This document shows, piece after piece, positions 8,794-17,459 of a stretch of DNA of 64,000 nucleotides. Position numbers and translations under genes: made by a program. Under the pieces are notes generated by a model, which was given only the letters and a program-made list of their open reading frames with translations, did not search any database and was not told the DNA's origin. The stretch lies in NCBI RefSeq assembly GCF_025558485.1, contig NZ_CP102930.1, positions 124,001 to 188,000 of the forward strand, written 5' to 3'. Position 1 is the first letter of the stretch; every line of letters begins with the position of its first letter. The DNA comes from Bdellovibrio bacteriovorus. GTDB lineage: Bacteria; Bdellovibrionota; Bdellovibrionia; Bdellovibrionales; Bdellovibrionaceae.

Positions 8794-9241
8794 CGCAGTG
8801 GAGACAAAACCAAAAAAATCAAAAATCCGCAAGGGTCATTGGATTCCTGTGGTCGCTGGTTTTTTGCGCAAAGACGGCAAGATTCTTGTCGGTCAACGCC
8901 CTGAAAACAACTCTTTGGCGGGCCAATGGGAATTCCCCGGCGGTAAGATCGAAAATGGCGAAACACCTGAAGAAGCTTTGGCTCGTGAACTAAATGAAGA
9001 GCTGGGTATCGAGGCCGAAGTCGGCGAATTAAAGCTGGCCTGCACACATTCCTACGGAGATGTAGGGATTCTCATATTATTCTATGAAATCCTATACTGG
9101 AAAGGCGAACCCCGTGCCAAGCATCATATGATGCTGGAATGGATTCATCCGGAAGAGCTTAAACACCGTAATATTCCGGAAGCCAACCGCAAGATCTTGC
9201 ACAGGATCTACAAAGCTTTAGGACTTGAATGGCGAAAATAA
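8780..9241 (+). CDS. mutT: Nudix hydrolase, MutT-like (8-oxo-dGTP diphosphatase)
   Basis: A 153-residue Nudix protein. The box GGKIENGETPEEALARELNEELGI (G.....E.......RE.NEELG) is complete and lies after QWEFPGG, the arrangement typical of MutT enzymes that clear oxidised nucleotides. The N-terminal 15 residues are basic and not part of the fold. The gene overlaps the end of pyrD by 14 bp and the next gene by 13 bp, so it is part of the same operon. The exact nucleotide substrate is inferred. Confidence 0.85.
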   Translation: MTGDSAVETKPKKSKIRKGHWIPVVAGFLRKDGKILVGQRPENNSLAGQWEFPGGKIENGETPEEALARELNEELGIEAEVGELKLACTHSYGDVGILILFYEILYWKGEPRAKHHMMLEWIHPEELKHRNIPEANRKILHRIYKALGLEWRK

Positions 9242-10341
9242 TACTGGTGAGCAAACATGTAAATGCGACTTCCTGGCAGCTTGCACAAGCTCTGAAGGCG
9301 CAACAACATGAAGTGGTTCTGCTGACCAGTTACGGTGAAACTCCCCGCGATACCAGCGGCATCGAGTTCATGGGTTATTTCAAAAAATGGAGTTTTCTGG
9401 AGGGCATCCGCATTATTCCTGGCCTGTTCGGACTGCAACCGCAGATCCTGCATGTGCTGTTGGATGAAGACCGCATGAGTCCCGCCCAAATGGTGCTTTC
9501 GACTTTTGCCAAATCCCATCCGACTTGCGTTTTAACGACGTCTCTTCTGAACATTCGCAAAGGTTTAAGCCGCAGAAATCCGGTTCGCTATCTGATTGAG
9601 GAAAGTGACATCATCACCTGCCCAACAGTGGAAGCTTTGGGGTTGTTGCGCGGACTGGATGTGCGATCCAACCGACAGGGCCGTGGGATTCTGCCACCAG
9701 TTCTGGATTTGAAAGCGACTCCTCCAGCCGAAGAGGCTGTCGATAGCAGTGAGTTGCATTTACTGGAAACTCTGGCACAAAAACCTTATGTGGTGATTCC
9801 TTTTAATGAGCCTCGCTTTAATCCGAACGCTGAAAGCTTTATTCGTCTGCGCACGGTTGCGCAGAAATATAAAGTCGCCCTGTGGGGAACTTATTCCCAC
9901 TGGTCCTTGCGTGATCGCAAAAAATTCGCCGCGTGGATGGAGGAATTCCAATGCGCGGACCGCTGGCTTTTGACTGGACCTCTGTCTGCCTCTTTGACTC
10001 AGAATCTGCTTCAGAAAAGCACGGCCTTGATGCTCGCCGGACAGCAGTTCACGCCGGTTGAAATGACGGAATATTATTTGCGTGCGATCCAATCCCAGGC
10101 CGTTTTGATTCTGGACTCGCGCCAGACCAGCGTGCACTCGGATCTTTGGAAAAACACGGTGAACTGCTGGGTTCTGAACCACGGTCAGCTGCAAAAAGAC
10201 CTCATCAAACTTTTGGCCAAGAGCCATCTGAAACTGCCGGAATCCCTGTCTGAAAAACTGGCGGAAGATCGCCATCTGATCGACTCCTCCATGAATGAAC
10301 TCAATCGTCTGTACAACAAGGCCTTGAATCATCTAAGATAA
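9229..10341 (+). CDS. glycosyltransferase-like protein (GT-B-like)
   Basis: A 370-residue protein that starts with a Rossmann-like strand (KIILVSKHVNATSWQLAQAL) followed by EVVLLTSYGE, the usual opening of GT-B glycosyltransferases. The C-terminal donor-binding motif expected of family 4 (E-x7-E) is not clear, so it may be a divergent or inactive relative. It overlaps mutT by 13 bp and is followed after 3 bp by a clear glycosyltransferase, suggesting that the two act together on an envelope glycan or glycolipid. Confidence 0.55.
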   Translation: MAKIILVSKHVNATSWQLAQALKAQQHEVVLLTSYGETPRDTSGIEFMGYFKKWSFLEGIRIIPGLFGLQPQILHVLLDEDRMSPAQMVLSTFAKSHPTCVLTTSLLNIRKGLSRRNPVRYLIEESDIITCPTVEALGLLRGLDVRSNRQGRGILPPVLDLKATPPAEEAVDSSELHLLETLAQKPYVVIPFNEPRFNPNAESFIRLRTVAQKYKVALWGTYSHWSLRDRKKFAAWMEEFQCADRWLLTGPLSASLTQNLLQKSTALMLAGQQFTPVEMTEYYLRAIQSQAVLILDSRQTSVHSDLWKNTVNCWVLNHGQLQKDLIKLLAKSHLKLPESLSEKLAEDRHLIDSSMNELNRLYNKALNHLR

Positions 10342-10344
10342 GGC

Positions 10345-11604
10345 ATGGTCAAAAAGTCCCGTCTGCCGGAAACACTTAATATCTGTCTGACATCTCATCG
10401 CTTTCCGATTCTCAGTCGTGCGACCGATCATGGTTTTTTGTGGCCGATTGCCAAAGGCCTGGCTCGTGAAGGGCACAAGGTCACGGTGCTTGCGGCCAGC
10501 TCTGCCATGAAAAAACCCGAAGTGCTTCGCGATGGTGTGAAGGTTCACTACCTGTTCGAGGGCGAAAAGAATCTTTCGCACCTAAGCTTCCAAATGGCGG
10601 TTCGCCAGAAATTCGCGCAACTTCACAAGGAAGACCCGTTTCACATTCTTCATAGCATCGACAAATCCGGTTACCGCGTCGGAACTCGCAAGAAAAACCT
10701 CAAAGTCGCGATGGCTTACGACGTGGAAGCTACTCAGATGTCCCAGCTTTTTGCCATTCTGGCGATGAAGCAGGAAACCCTGGGCAGCATGCTGACCACT
10801 GGAATCGCAACCGCGTATAAGTTTCTGACAACTTACTATGGTGGTGACCGTCAGTTGCTTTCAACTGCCGATGGAATTTTTGTCACCAATCCTCAGCAGC
10901 GGATTATTCTGGAAAGATATTATCTGTATCCGGATTATCACACCTACACAGTGCCTTACGGCATTGAACTGGGTGATTTGACTCCGAAAGAAAAGTCACT
11001 GGAGCTAAGAAAAAAACTGGGCATTCCTGAAAATGCCCATGTCGCGGTTTCCATCACGGACATGACCGAGGTACAGGAAGTGATTCCTCTGCTTCGCGCA
11101 TTTGAAAAGGTTGCCATCAAAAAACCGGGCAGCTATTTGCTCTTGGTCGGTAACGGCCCCAAATTCAAAGAAATCGAATTCCAGGTTTTGAATCTGGCGC
11201 TGGGAAATCGTGTGATCATGACCGGTGCCGTTCCCACCGGAGAACTGGAAGATTATATCGTTTTGGGTGATGTTTTCGTGAATATGGGCTCGCGTACCAC
11301 CGGGTTTGAGCCTTCCACCTTGGAAGCCATGGCCCAGAAAAAGGTCGTTTTGGGCTCGGAAGTGTCCCCAATTGCCAATATTATCGAAGATGGTCGAGAC
11401 GGGTTCCTTTTAAGACCGGCCGATGTCGACTCTATGAGTAATTTGCTGGTTGAGATCTTTTCCGGGACGATGCCAGCCGAAGAAATCGGCGAAAGGGCCC
11501 GCCAGAAGGTCGTTGACCTGTTTGATACCCAGAAAATGGTCCAGTCAGTCCTTGATGCTTACCGTAAAATCCTGCTCAATACGGGCTTGTATAAGAAGCA
11601 TTGA
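10345..11604 (+). CDS. group 1 (GT4-like) glycosyltransferase
   Basis: A 419-residue GT-B enzyme that probably transfers a sugar from a nucleotide donor to an envelope acceptor. The N-terminal domain has HRFPILSRATDHGFLWPIAKGLAREGHKV in spread form (glycine-rich start, then GLAREGHKVTVL). The C-terminal domain has SYLLLVGNGPKFKE and the donor motif FEPSTLEAMAQKKVVLGSEVSP with two spaced glutamates. It is the last gene of the gdhA operon. A neighbouring GT-like protein 3 bp upstream may be its partner. The acceptor is not known. Confidence 0.85.
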   Translation: MVKKSRLPETLNICLTSHRFPILSRATDHGFLWPIAKGLAREGHKVTVLAASSAMKKPEVLRDGVKVHYLFEGEKNLSHLSFQMAVRQKFAQLHKEDPFHILHSIDKSGYRVGTRKKNLKVAMAYDVEATQMSQLFAILAMKQETLGSMLTTGIATAYKFLTTYYGGDRQLLSTADGIFVTNPQQRIILERYYLYPDYHTYTVPYGIELGDLTPKEKSLELRKKLGIPENAHVAVSITDMTEVQEVIPLLRAFEKVAIKKPGSYLLLVGNGPKFKEIEFQVLNLALGNRVIMTGAVPTGELEDYIVLGDVFVNMGSRTTGFEPSTLEAMAQKKVVLGSEVSPIANIIEDGRDGFLLRPADVDSMSNLLVEIFSGTMPAEEIGERARQKVVDLFDTQKMVQSVLDAYRKILLNTGLYKKH

Positions 11605-11623
11605 GTTAAATCGTTGAAAAGTG

Positions 11624-11652
11624 GTAGTCAGCCCCCGGCTCTTCTGTATAAT
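11624..11652 (+). promoter_or_regulatory. candidate promoter of the HU/IHF gene
   Basis: A perfect TATAAT -10 box lies at 11647-11652, 67 bp before the ATG, immediately preceded by TG. The -35 region 16-17 bp upstream (around GTAGTC) is a poor match, so the call rests on the -10 box and on the need for a new start point after the operon end. Confidence 0.45.
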
Positions 11653-11718
11653 CGAGAGTGTTATCAATACTTTAAGTAGGTCAGTTGAGATCTTGGAAGT
11701 TCTGAAGGACGCGAGAAG

Positions 11719-12015
11719 ATGACAAAAGCGGATTTGATTAATTTGATCTCTGAAAAAGCGGGTATTACCCGTGTAAAAGCAGAAACCGTTGTAAACACCA
11801 TTTTTGATTCTATGGTTGAAGCTTTGATGCGCGATGACCGTATCGAAATCCGTGGTTTTGGTTCATTTGTGAATCGTCAATACGGTGCTTACAAAGGGCG
11901 TAACCCTCGCACGGGTGAAATCATCAATGTTGATGAAAAGAAATTGCCGTTCTTCAAAGTCGGTAAAGAATTAAAAGAAGACATCAACGGCGGCCCAGAC
12001 GACGGGCAAGAATAA
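11719..12015 (+). CDS. HU/IHF family nucleoid protein (IHF-beta-like)
   Basis: A 98-residue DNA-bending protein. The alpha-helical base (TKADLINLISEKAGITRVKAE) leads into the beta arm with IRGFGSFVNRQYGAYKGRNPRTGE, whose RNPRTGE tip intercalates into DNA in this family. The spacing and the PFFKVGKELKEDIN end resemble IHF beta. The tail DGQE is acidic. It is monocistronic and ends in a strong terminator; the last part of the gene and the terminator are duplicated just downstream. Confidence 0.9.
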   Translation: MTKADLINLISEKAGITRVKAETVVNTIFDSMVEALMRDDRIEIRGFGSFVNRQYGAYKGRNPRTGEIINVDEKKLPFFKVGKELKEDINGGPDDGQE

Positions 12016-12043
12016 AAAAGGGAGCTGCAAAGCTCCCTTTTTT
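12014..12043 (+). terminator. intrinsic terminator of the HU/IHF gene, copy 1
   Basis: A-rich start, stem GGGAGCT/AGCTCCC with tetraloop GCAA, then a run of six T. It begins at the stop codon. Confidence 0.9.
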
Positions 12044-12097
12044 ATTTTCTGCGATTAAAAGAAGACATCAACGGTGGCCCGGACGACGGCCAAGAAT

Positions 12098-12128
12098 AAA
12101 AAAAGGGAGCTTTGCAGCTCCCTTTTTT
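12098..12128 (+). terminator. intrinsic terminator, duplicated copy 2
   Basis: Same stem GGGAGCT/AGCTCCC with loop TTGC and a run of seven T. Being symmetric with A and T tracts on both sides, it may also stop the convergent small gene at 12152. Confidence 0.88.
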
Positions 12129-12151
12129 TATTTTCTGCGACTCAAAACAAC

Positions 12152-12433
12152 TTAGTCACAAGTTGTGTAATTCACCTGATAGAAGTATTCAGAATCCACA
12201 AACGTCGTCACACAAGTATAAGTTTTTCCATTGTAACCGCGAACTGTCGTTTGAACAGCCAAGTCTGCACCCGGAACACTTACGAATTTGTGACCATCGA
12301 CTCTGACAATGCCTTCATCGAAACCCAAAGTTTCCAATACGCTTTCATTTGTCATCGTGTAGATTTCTTTCATTTTTCCGGCAAATGCAGGAGCAGAAAC
12401 AAATACCAAAGCCGCAATCAAAAGACCCTTCAT
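12152..12433 (-). CDS. small exported protein
   Basis: A 93-residue protein of unknown function. The ATG at 12433 follows a GGAGG site and gives a clean signal peptide (MKGLLIAALVFVSAPAFAG); upstream starts would spoil it. The mature part has about 75 residues, two cysteines near the end (YTCVTT and YTTCD) that could form a disulfide, and no recognisable domain. It is convergent with the HU/IHF gene and probably shares the terminator region. Confidence 0.7.
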   Translation of the reverse strand: MKGLLIAALVFVSAPAFAGKMKEIYTMTNESVLETLGFDEGIVRVDGHKFVSVPGADLAVQTTVRGYNGKTYTCVTTFVDSEYFYQVNYTTCD

Positions 12434-12571
12434 AATGGAACCTCCGTTAGAATGTAAAAAGATGACCCTTTCTAACGGAGCCCCCATAAATAAAACAGTC
12501 AAGATTCCCTTTTTGTCTTTTTTTCATCTACAAACCTGTGCGATTATCCATAAAAATCACATGGGGGCCCT

Positions 12572-13141
12572 ATGAGCACAGTAGATATAACCATCCCAAC
12601 TTTGCAAACTGAACGCCTTATTCTGCGGGCCTTTTCCCTGAATGACGCCAAAGAAATTCAACGTCAGGCCGGTTCCCCTAAAATTGCGGCAACCACGCTG
12701 GCCATTCCCCACCCCTACCCTGACGGAGCGGCGGAGGACTGGATTTCACATCATCAGGAAAATTTTAAGAATGGTCACGGTGCAGACTGGGCCATCACTC
12801 TAAAAAGCACCAACGAACTGATTGGTTGTATCAGCCTGATGAGCAGCAAAAACCATCATCGCGCTGAAGTCGGCTATTGGGTTGGCGAAGCTCATTGGAG
12901 TAAAGGTTATTGTACTGAGGCCACAAAAGCCGCGATTCTCTATGGCTTTGAATCTTTGGGGCTGAACAAAATCACTGCCTGCCACATGGCCCACAATCCC
13001 GCTTCCGGCAAAGTCATGGTCAAAGCCGGAATGGAAAAAGAGGGCTACCTAAAACAACAAATTCTAAAGAACAACGAATACGTGGATCTTGTCGTTTACG
13101 GCCTCATAAAAGCCAACTGGCTTAAACAAAACACAGTGTAG
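12572..13141 (+). CDS. GNAT family N-acetyltransferase, RimJ/RimL-like
   Basis: A 189-residue acetyltransferase. It opens with LQTERLILRAFSLNDAKEI, the standard start of the RimJ/RimL branch, and has EVGYWVGEAHWSKGYCTEATKAAILYGFESLGLNKI (acetyl-CoA-binding loop in its middle part) and HNPASGKVMVKAGMEKEG near the end. These enzymes acetylate protein N-termini or small amines; the substrate here is unknown. A purine-rich GGGGG stretch precedes the ATG. It converges on the macB gene, 25 bp away. Confidence 0.85.
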   Translation: MSTVDITIPTLQTERLILRAFSLNDAKEIQRQAGSPKIAATTLAIPHPYPDGAAEDWISHHQENFKNGHGADWAITLKSTNELIGCISLMSSKNHHRAEVGYWVGEAHWSKGYCTEATKAAILYGFESLGLNKITACHMAHNPASGKVMVKAGMEKEGYLKQQILKNNEYVDLVVYGLIKANWLKQNTV

Positions 13142-13166
13142 CCAGAAAAAAAAAACCAGGCACCTT

Positions 13167-15116
13167 TTATTCGTAGCGGAGGGCTTCTATGGGATGCAGC
13201 TTGGAAGCCTTCGAGGCTGGGTAACTGCCGAAGACAATTCCGATCAGCGCTGAAAATCCAAACGACAACAGCACGGAAGATGGCGAAACGACTGTGGTCC
13301 ATCCGACGACTTTGGAAATGAAAAGCGAGAACCCCACACCTAGAGCGATTCCTAATAAGCCGCCACACACACTGACCACGATGGATTCCGCCAGGAATTG
13401 CAGCAGAATATCGCGGCGGCGCGCGCCGATGGCTTTGCGCAAACCGATTTCTTTGGTTCTTTCCGTCACTGACACCAGCATGATGTTCATGATTCCGATA
13501 CCACCGACGACCAAAGAAATTGCCGCGATGGATGCCAGCAACATGGACATGGTCTGACTGGTGGAATTCAACGCCTGCTGAATATCCGCCATATTAAAGA
13601 CGTTGAAAGCATCCCCTTGCGCTGAAACCGGAACGCGATGACGCTTGTTCATCAGCTCTTGCAAAGAATCCTGCACGTCAGGAATATCATTGGCATCGCG
13701 CACTTCAATATCCACCGAATCCACATAGTTTTTTCCGAACAGACGATACATCGCGGAAACAACCGGCACCAGAATACGATCATCCTGATCCTGAGGACCC
13801 GCGGCACCTTTTTCCGGCAGTACACCAATCACACGGAAATTCACCTTGTTGATTTTGATCATTTCACCTATGGGGGATTTTTCTCCAAACAATTCACGTG
13901 CGACTGTGGTGCCAATCACAGCCACCAAAGCCCGGCGCTGATTTTCCTCTTCCGAAAAGAATCTTCCGTAAATCGGCGTGCTGGCGCGCATTTGTTCATA
14001 GGATGGCGCAACCCCCATCACCGACGTGTTCCAGTTTTTATTCAAATAAGTCACCTGACCTCGTCCGGAAGACGACGGAGACACATCTTTAATTGCCGGG
14101 ATTTGGCTTTTAATCGTTGCCACATCATCCAATGTGACTCGAATCCTCACCCCGGATTCCTGCACCACACCTCCCACTCGCACATTGCCCGCACGCAGAA
14201 CAAGAAGGTTGGAGCCCAGCGATGACAGCTGCTTTTCAATCGACTGCCGGGCACCGGTTCCCAGTGCCAGCATTCCCACCACGGCTGCCACACCAATTAA
14301 AATCCCCAGCATGGAAAGACCTGAGCGCACCTTGTTGGCGGCCAAAGTCTGAAATCCCTGATGAAGATGTTCAACCATTTCCCGCACCGGGAATTTGGGT
14401 GGCCGCAGCTCCCGAACTGTCTTTTCTGAACCAGCAGAACTTAGCGGCTGAAGCCTTTCGTCTGACTGGATCACTCCATCCCTTAAGCGAATCAGACGCT
14501 TGGCCTGCTGACCGATTTCCTCTTCATGTGTGACGATGATAATCGTAATCCCCTGCTCATTCAGTTTGCGCAGGATCTCCATGATTTCTTTTTCGCTTTT
14601 GGAATCCAGATTCCCAGTGGGTTCATCGGCAAAAATAATGCGTGGATTGTTAATCAAGGAACGGGCGATGGCGATTCTTTGCTGTTGTCCCCCGGACAGT
14701 TCATTGGACTTATGATGAATTCTTTCTGCCAGACCCACCTTGTCCAAAAGGACCTGCGCTTTATCAAAGCTAAAACCATCCTCGCTGTAAATCAGCGGCA
14801 GGGATACGTTCTGCCAGGCTTCCATTCTGGGCAGCAGATTGAACTGCTGAAAAATAAACCCGACTTCCTCTCTGCGTACCACGGCCAGTTCATCTTCAGA
14901 AAGACTTGCGACCTCGCGACCATTTAAATTGTATGATCCGCTGGTGGGAATATCCAGCAAACCCAGGATATGCATCAAAGTGGACTTGCCTGATCCCGAT
15001 GGCCCCATGATCGCCACAAAATCACCGCGCTCAATTTGCAGACTGATGCCTTTCAGCACATCCACCGATTGATCGCCCATTTTATATGACTTGCGAATAT
15101 CCTTTATTTCGATCAT
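13167..15116 (-). CDS. macB: MacB-like ABC exporter, fused ATPase and permease
   Basis: A 649-residue inner-membrane half-transporter. The N-terminal ATPase has Walker [10 protein letters not shown] (38-46), the signature LSGGQQQR, Walker [14 protein letters not shown] and a switch histidine (IIVTHEEE). The permease part has one helix at about 270, a large periplasmic domain, and three C-terminal helices of the FtsX/MacB type ending [17 protein letters not shown]. It overlaps macA by 4 bp (ATGA), so translation is coupled. With macA and tolC it forms a tripartite exporter. Substrates of such pumps include macrolides, peptides and siderophores; none can be named here. Confidence 0.92.
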   Translation of the reverse strand: MIEIKDIRKSYKMGDQSVDVLKGISLQIERGDFVAIMGPSGSGKSTLMHILGLLDIPTSGSYNLNGREVASLSEDELAVVRREEVGFIFQQFNLLPRMEAWQNVSLPLIYSEDGFSFDKAQVLLDKVGLAERIHHKSNELSGGQQQRIAIARSLINNPRIIFADEPTGNLDSKSEKEIMEILRKLNEQGITIIIVTHEEEIGQQAKRLIRLRDGVIQSDERLQPLSSAGSEKTVRELRPPKFPVREMVEHLHQGFQTLAANKVRSGLSMLGILIGVAAVVGMLALGTGARQSIEKQLSSLGSNLLVLRAGNVRVGGVVQESGVRIRVTLDDVATIKSQIPAIKDVSPSSSGRGQVTYLNKNWNTSVMGVAPSYEQMRASTPIYGRFFSEEENQRRALVAVIGTTVARELFGEKSPIGEMIKINKVNFRVIGVLPEKGAAGPQDQDDRILVPVVSAMYRLFGKNYVDSVDIEVRDANDIPDVQDSLQELMNKRHRVPVSAQGDAFNVFNMADIQQALNSTSQTMSMLLASIAAISLVVGGIGIMNIMLVSVTERTKEIGLRKAIGARRRDILLQFLAESIVVSVCGGLLGIALGVGFSLFISKVVGWTTVVSPSSVLLSFGFSALIGIVFGSYPASKASKLHPIEALRYE

Positions 15117-16084
15117 CGCCCACCTGACCTAGGCCGGGTGCGAGATGGCGGTCCGAAAGGATTTGTACTCTGAGAGGACTTTGCCCCCAGTCTGAATTCA
15201 GTCACCAAAACCATATCATTTTCAGAAAGCCCTTCAACCACTTCCGTGTTTTTCCCATCGGTGATGCCGGTGCGGATTTCCCGCATGACACCTTCCTTGG
15301 AATTTGGCTTTTTCACCAGCACCATGGTGCGCCCCTCGCTGACACGCAGGGCTTCACTGGGCACAATCAAAACATCCTTTTTTGCGGCAATATTAAACGT
15401 CACATTGGCCGTCATCCCACTGCGCATGAAATCCGGGGTTTCCACCGGAATCACGTCCACAATGTATGTGGTCACACTGTTCACCGTTGTCGCATCAAAG
15501 GCAATTTGATCCACGATTGCAGGCTGTGGATTTTGCGGATAAGCATCCAGTACAATTGTCGCTTTTTCTTTCAGCTTGATCTGGGCAATATCCGTTTCAT
15601 CAACCTGCGCTTTCACTGTTAAACGGTCTGACATCACAAAAATTGCATCCGTTGTGGTGAAGGTCTGACCGGGCTCGACATTTTTCAGAATCAATGTCCC
15701 AGAGATCGGGGCCATCACCGGTGTCGCCAGATAAAGCTCGGACCATTTTTTGTATTCCTCTGCACCTTGCGCGCGGGCGGCATCCAGCATTGCCGCTCGT
15801 TCTGTGGAACTCATCCAGGCCAGAATCTGCCCTTTGCGGATTTGCTGACCTTCTTTCACCAGAATCTGTTCAATACGGCCCGCCACCGGGGCCTTGATTT
15901 CCAGCCTGTTCTTCGGCTGTACGGTGCCTGTCGCTAAAATAGTGATTTCCAGATCCCCCGTGGTAACAGGAATTTCCCGATACTTTGGAGCTTCATTCTT
16001 TTCTTTGTTCCAGAAATAATAGCCGCCGCTTAATAAAAGCACCGCCCCCAGACTGGCAAAGATGAGCTTCTTGGATCGTGTCAT
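15113..16084 (-). CDS. macA: MacA-like periplasmic adaptor (membrane fusion protein)
   Basis: A 323-residue adaptor anchored by one N-terminal helix (LIFASLGAVLLLSGGYYFW). The lipoyl-type halves IKAPVAGRIEQILVKEGQQIRKGQ and VMAPISGTLILKNVEPGQ surround a very short helical hairpin (ERAAMLDAARAQGAEEYKKWSELY), shorter than in E. coli MacA. Beta-barrel and membrane-proximal domains follow. It joins MacB to the TolC-like channel. The gene overlaps both neighbours by 4 bp. Confidence 0.9.
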   Translation of the reverse strand: MTRSKKLIFASLGAVLLLSGGYYFWNKEKNEAPKYREIPVTTGDLEITILATGTVQPKNRLEIKAPVAGRIEQILVKEGQQIRKGQILAWMSSTERAAMLDAARAQGAEEYKKWSELYLATPVMAPISGTLILKNVEPGQTFTTTDAIFVMSDRLTVKAQVDETDIAQIKLKEKATIVLDAYPQNPQPAIVDQIAFDATTVNSVTTYIVDVIPVETPDFMRSGMTANVTFNIAAKKDVLIVPSEALRVSEGRTMVLVKKPNSKEGVMREIRTGITDGKNTEVVEGLSENDMVLVTEFRLGAKSSQSTNPFGPPSRTRPRSGGR

Positions 16085-17337
16085 TGCAGAACCCCCACAC
16101 CTTGAGTTTTTTCCCAGTTGGCTTCTGCCACAACCCGGTCACGACGTTTCAGTGTCTGATCTTTCTGATAAGAAATCAGATCATTTTCAATTTTATCCCA
16201 GTCATCGAAACTGGAAAGGCCATTGTTGTATTTACTGCGCCCGATTTCAGCGCGAACTGCCCCGGCTTCGACAAAGGCATCGCTGACTTTCACTTGTTCA
16301 GAGGATTCAATAAAATCAGCAAAGGCCTGCCGCAGTTGTGCGATCAGCTCCAGTTCCGAATTCTTCCAGTTATTTTCCGCCACCAGCTTTTGTGCAACGG
16401 CACTTTTCTGTGTGAAATAGTCCTTACCACCGGAAAACAAGGACCATGACAAGGTCGCCCCGACACTCCAGCGGTCCCGATCCGGGAAGAAATCCTCTCC
16501 AGTTTTACCGATAGAACCTGACAGATCCAAAGATGGTAAAAACTCTGAACGGGAATTTTTCAAACTGGCATCGGCGCTTTGAATCAGGCCTTGTGCCTGT
16601 AAAAATCCGGGTGTCTGCTGCGCCAAACTGGCAAAAGCCGGTGTTGCCAAGGGAGGTGTGTTTTCCGGAACCCGACCTTGAACTTCGACCTCCTGATCCG
16701 GAGCCAGTCCCAGAACACGAATCAGGGAACTGCGCGAAGTCTGATACAGATTTTCTGCCTTCAGAACATCAAGCTGCGCCTGCTTTAGATAAGCTTTGGA
16801 CAAAAGCACCGAACCTTTGTTTTCCCGTCCGCTTTGAAAACGCAATTCCACCAGATTCAAGTTATCGGACCGGCGTTTCTGAATGTTTTTGGAAAGCTTC
16901 AATGAATCCTGGGCATAGACCACGCTGGCAAAGATGGATTTTAAGTCATAGCTTAACTTAGCCTTCACCGAGCGCAGATTCGCTTCGGCGACTTTTACTT
17001 TTCCTTCCGCCTCAGAAATACGGGCACTGTCAGAAAAACCATTGAAAATATTCTGAGTGGCATTCAGTGTGGCAGAATAGCCTTCACTGTCCACACTGTC
17101 TGTTTCGCCCTTTTGATAGCCCAGGTTCGCAGAAATCTGCGGCAGGTAATTACCATACAAAGCTCTCATCTGTGACTGAACGGCTTGCAGATTCTGTTCA
17201 GCTGAAATCAGTTCTGCATTGTTCTTTTTCAGGATTTCCAGACAGTCCGCAAAGGAATAGGTCGCGGCCCGGCCAGAGACGGCGGCGAATATCAGAATCA
17301 GGAAAACAATGTTCTTTATCATCACTCTAAATCCCAC
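16081..17337 (-). CDS. tolC: TolC-like outer membrane efflux protein
   Basis: A 418-residue exported protein with signal peptide (IVFLILIFAAVSGRA) and two repeats of the outer membrane efflux family, each with long helical stretches (for example SAEQNLQAVQSQMRALYGNYLPQIS in spread form and NSELELIAQLRQAFADFIESSEQVKV). The short DLSGSIG and YLPQISANLGYQKG strands belong to the barrel part. It is the first gene of the tolC-macA-macB operon. The start at 17337 gives MGFRVMIKN; an ATG at codon 6 is also possible. Confidence 0.88.
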   Translation of the reverse strand: MGFRVMIKNIVFLILIFAAVSGRAATYSFADCLEILKKNNAELISAEQNLQAVQSQMRALYGNYLPQISANLGYQKGETDSVDSEGYSATLNATQNIFNGFSDSARISEAEGKVKVAEANLRSVKAKLSYDLKSIFASVVYAQDSLKLSKNIQKRRSDNLNLVELRFQSGRENKGSVLLSKAYLKQAQLDVLKAENLYQTSRSSLIRVLGLAPDQEVEVQGRVPENTPPLATPAFASLAQQTPGFLQAQGLIQSADASLKNSRSEFLPSLDLSGSIGKTGEDFFPDRDRWSVGATLSWSLFSGGKDYFTQKSAVAQKLVAENNWKNSELELIAQLRQAFADFIESSEQVKVSDAFVEAGAVRAEIGRSKYNNGLSSFDDWDKIENDLISYQKDQTLKRRDRVVAEANWEKTQGVGVLQ

Positions 17338-17407
17338 AGACTTATTGCAACCCTCACTGAAGAGTGAGTCAACTGTCTTAGGATAATCAAGGAGTGATGA
17401 TCAATTA

Positions 17408-17436
17408 TGGAAGGACCTTCTGTTCGCCGAAGGTCC
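17408..17436 (-). terminator. possible terminator after the S74 fibre gene
   Basis: An 8-bp perfect stem GGACCTTC/GAAGGTCC with an 8-base loop lies 25 bp past the stop of the minus-strand fibre gene. The T tract after it is weak, so the call is tentative. Confidence 0.45.
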
Positions 17437-17459
17437 AGAATTCTCTTATATCGGGGGCC

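Larger units (their letters stand above)
11971..12140 (+). repeat. tandem duplication of the HU/IHF 3' end plus terminator (period 84 bp)
   Basis: The segment 11971-12054 covers the last 14 codons, the stop and the terminator. It is repeated at 12055-12140 with only a few substitutions and one or two extra bases in the A/T tracts. The second copy keeps the codons KEDINGGPDDGQE and a stop but has no start. The hairpin loop is GCAA in the first copy and TTGC in the second. Confidence 0.9.

Noticed and set aside
12055-12097. Second small coding gene after the HU/IHF gene
   Set aside because: The codons repeat the end of the HU/IHF gene but there is no start codon or ribosome binding site; it is a duplication product.
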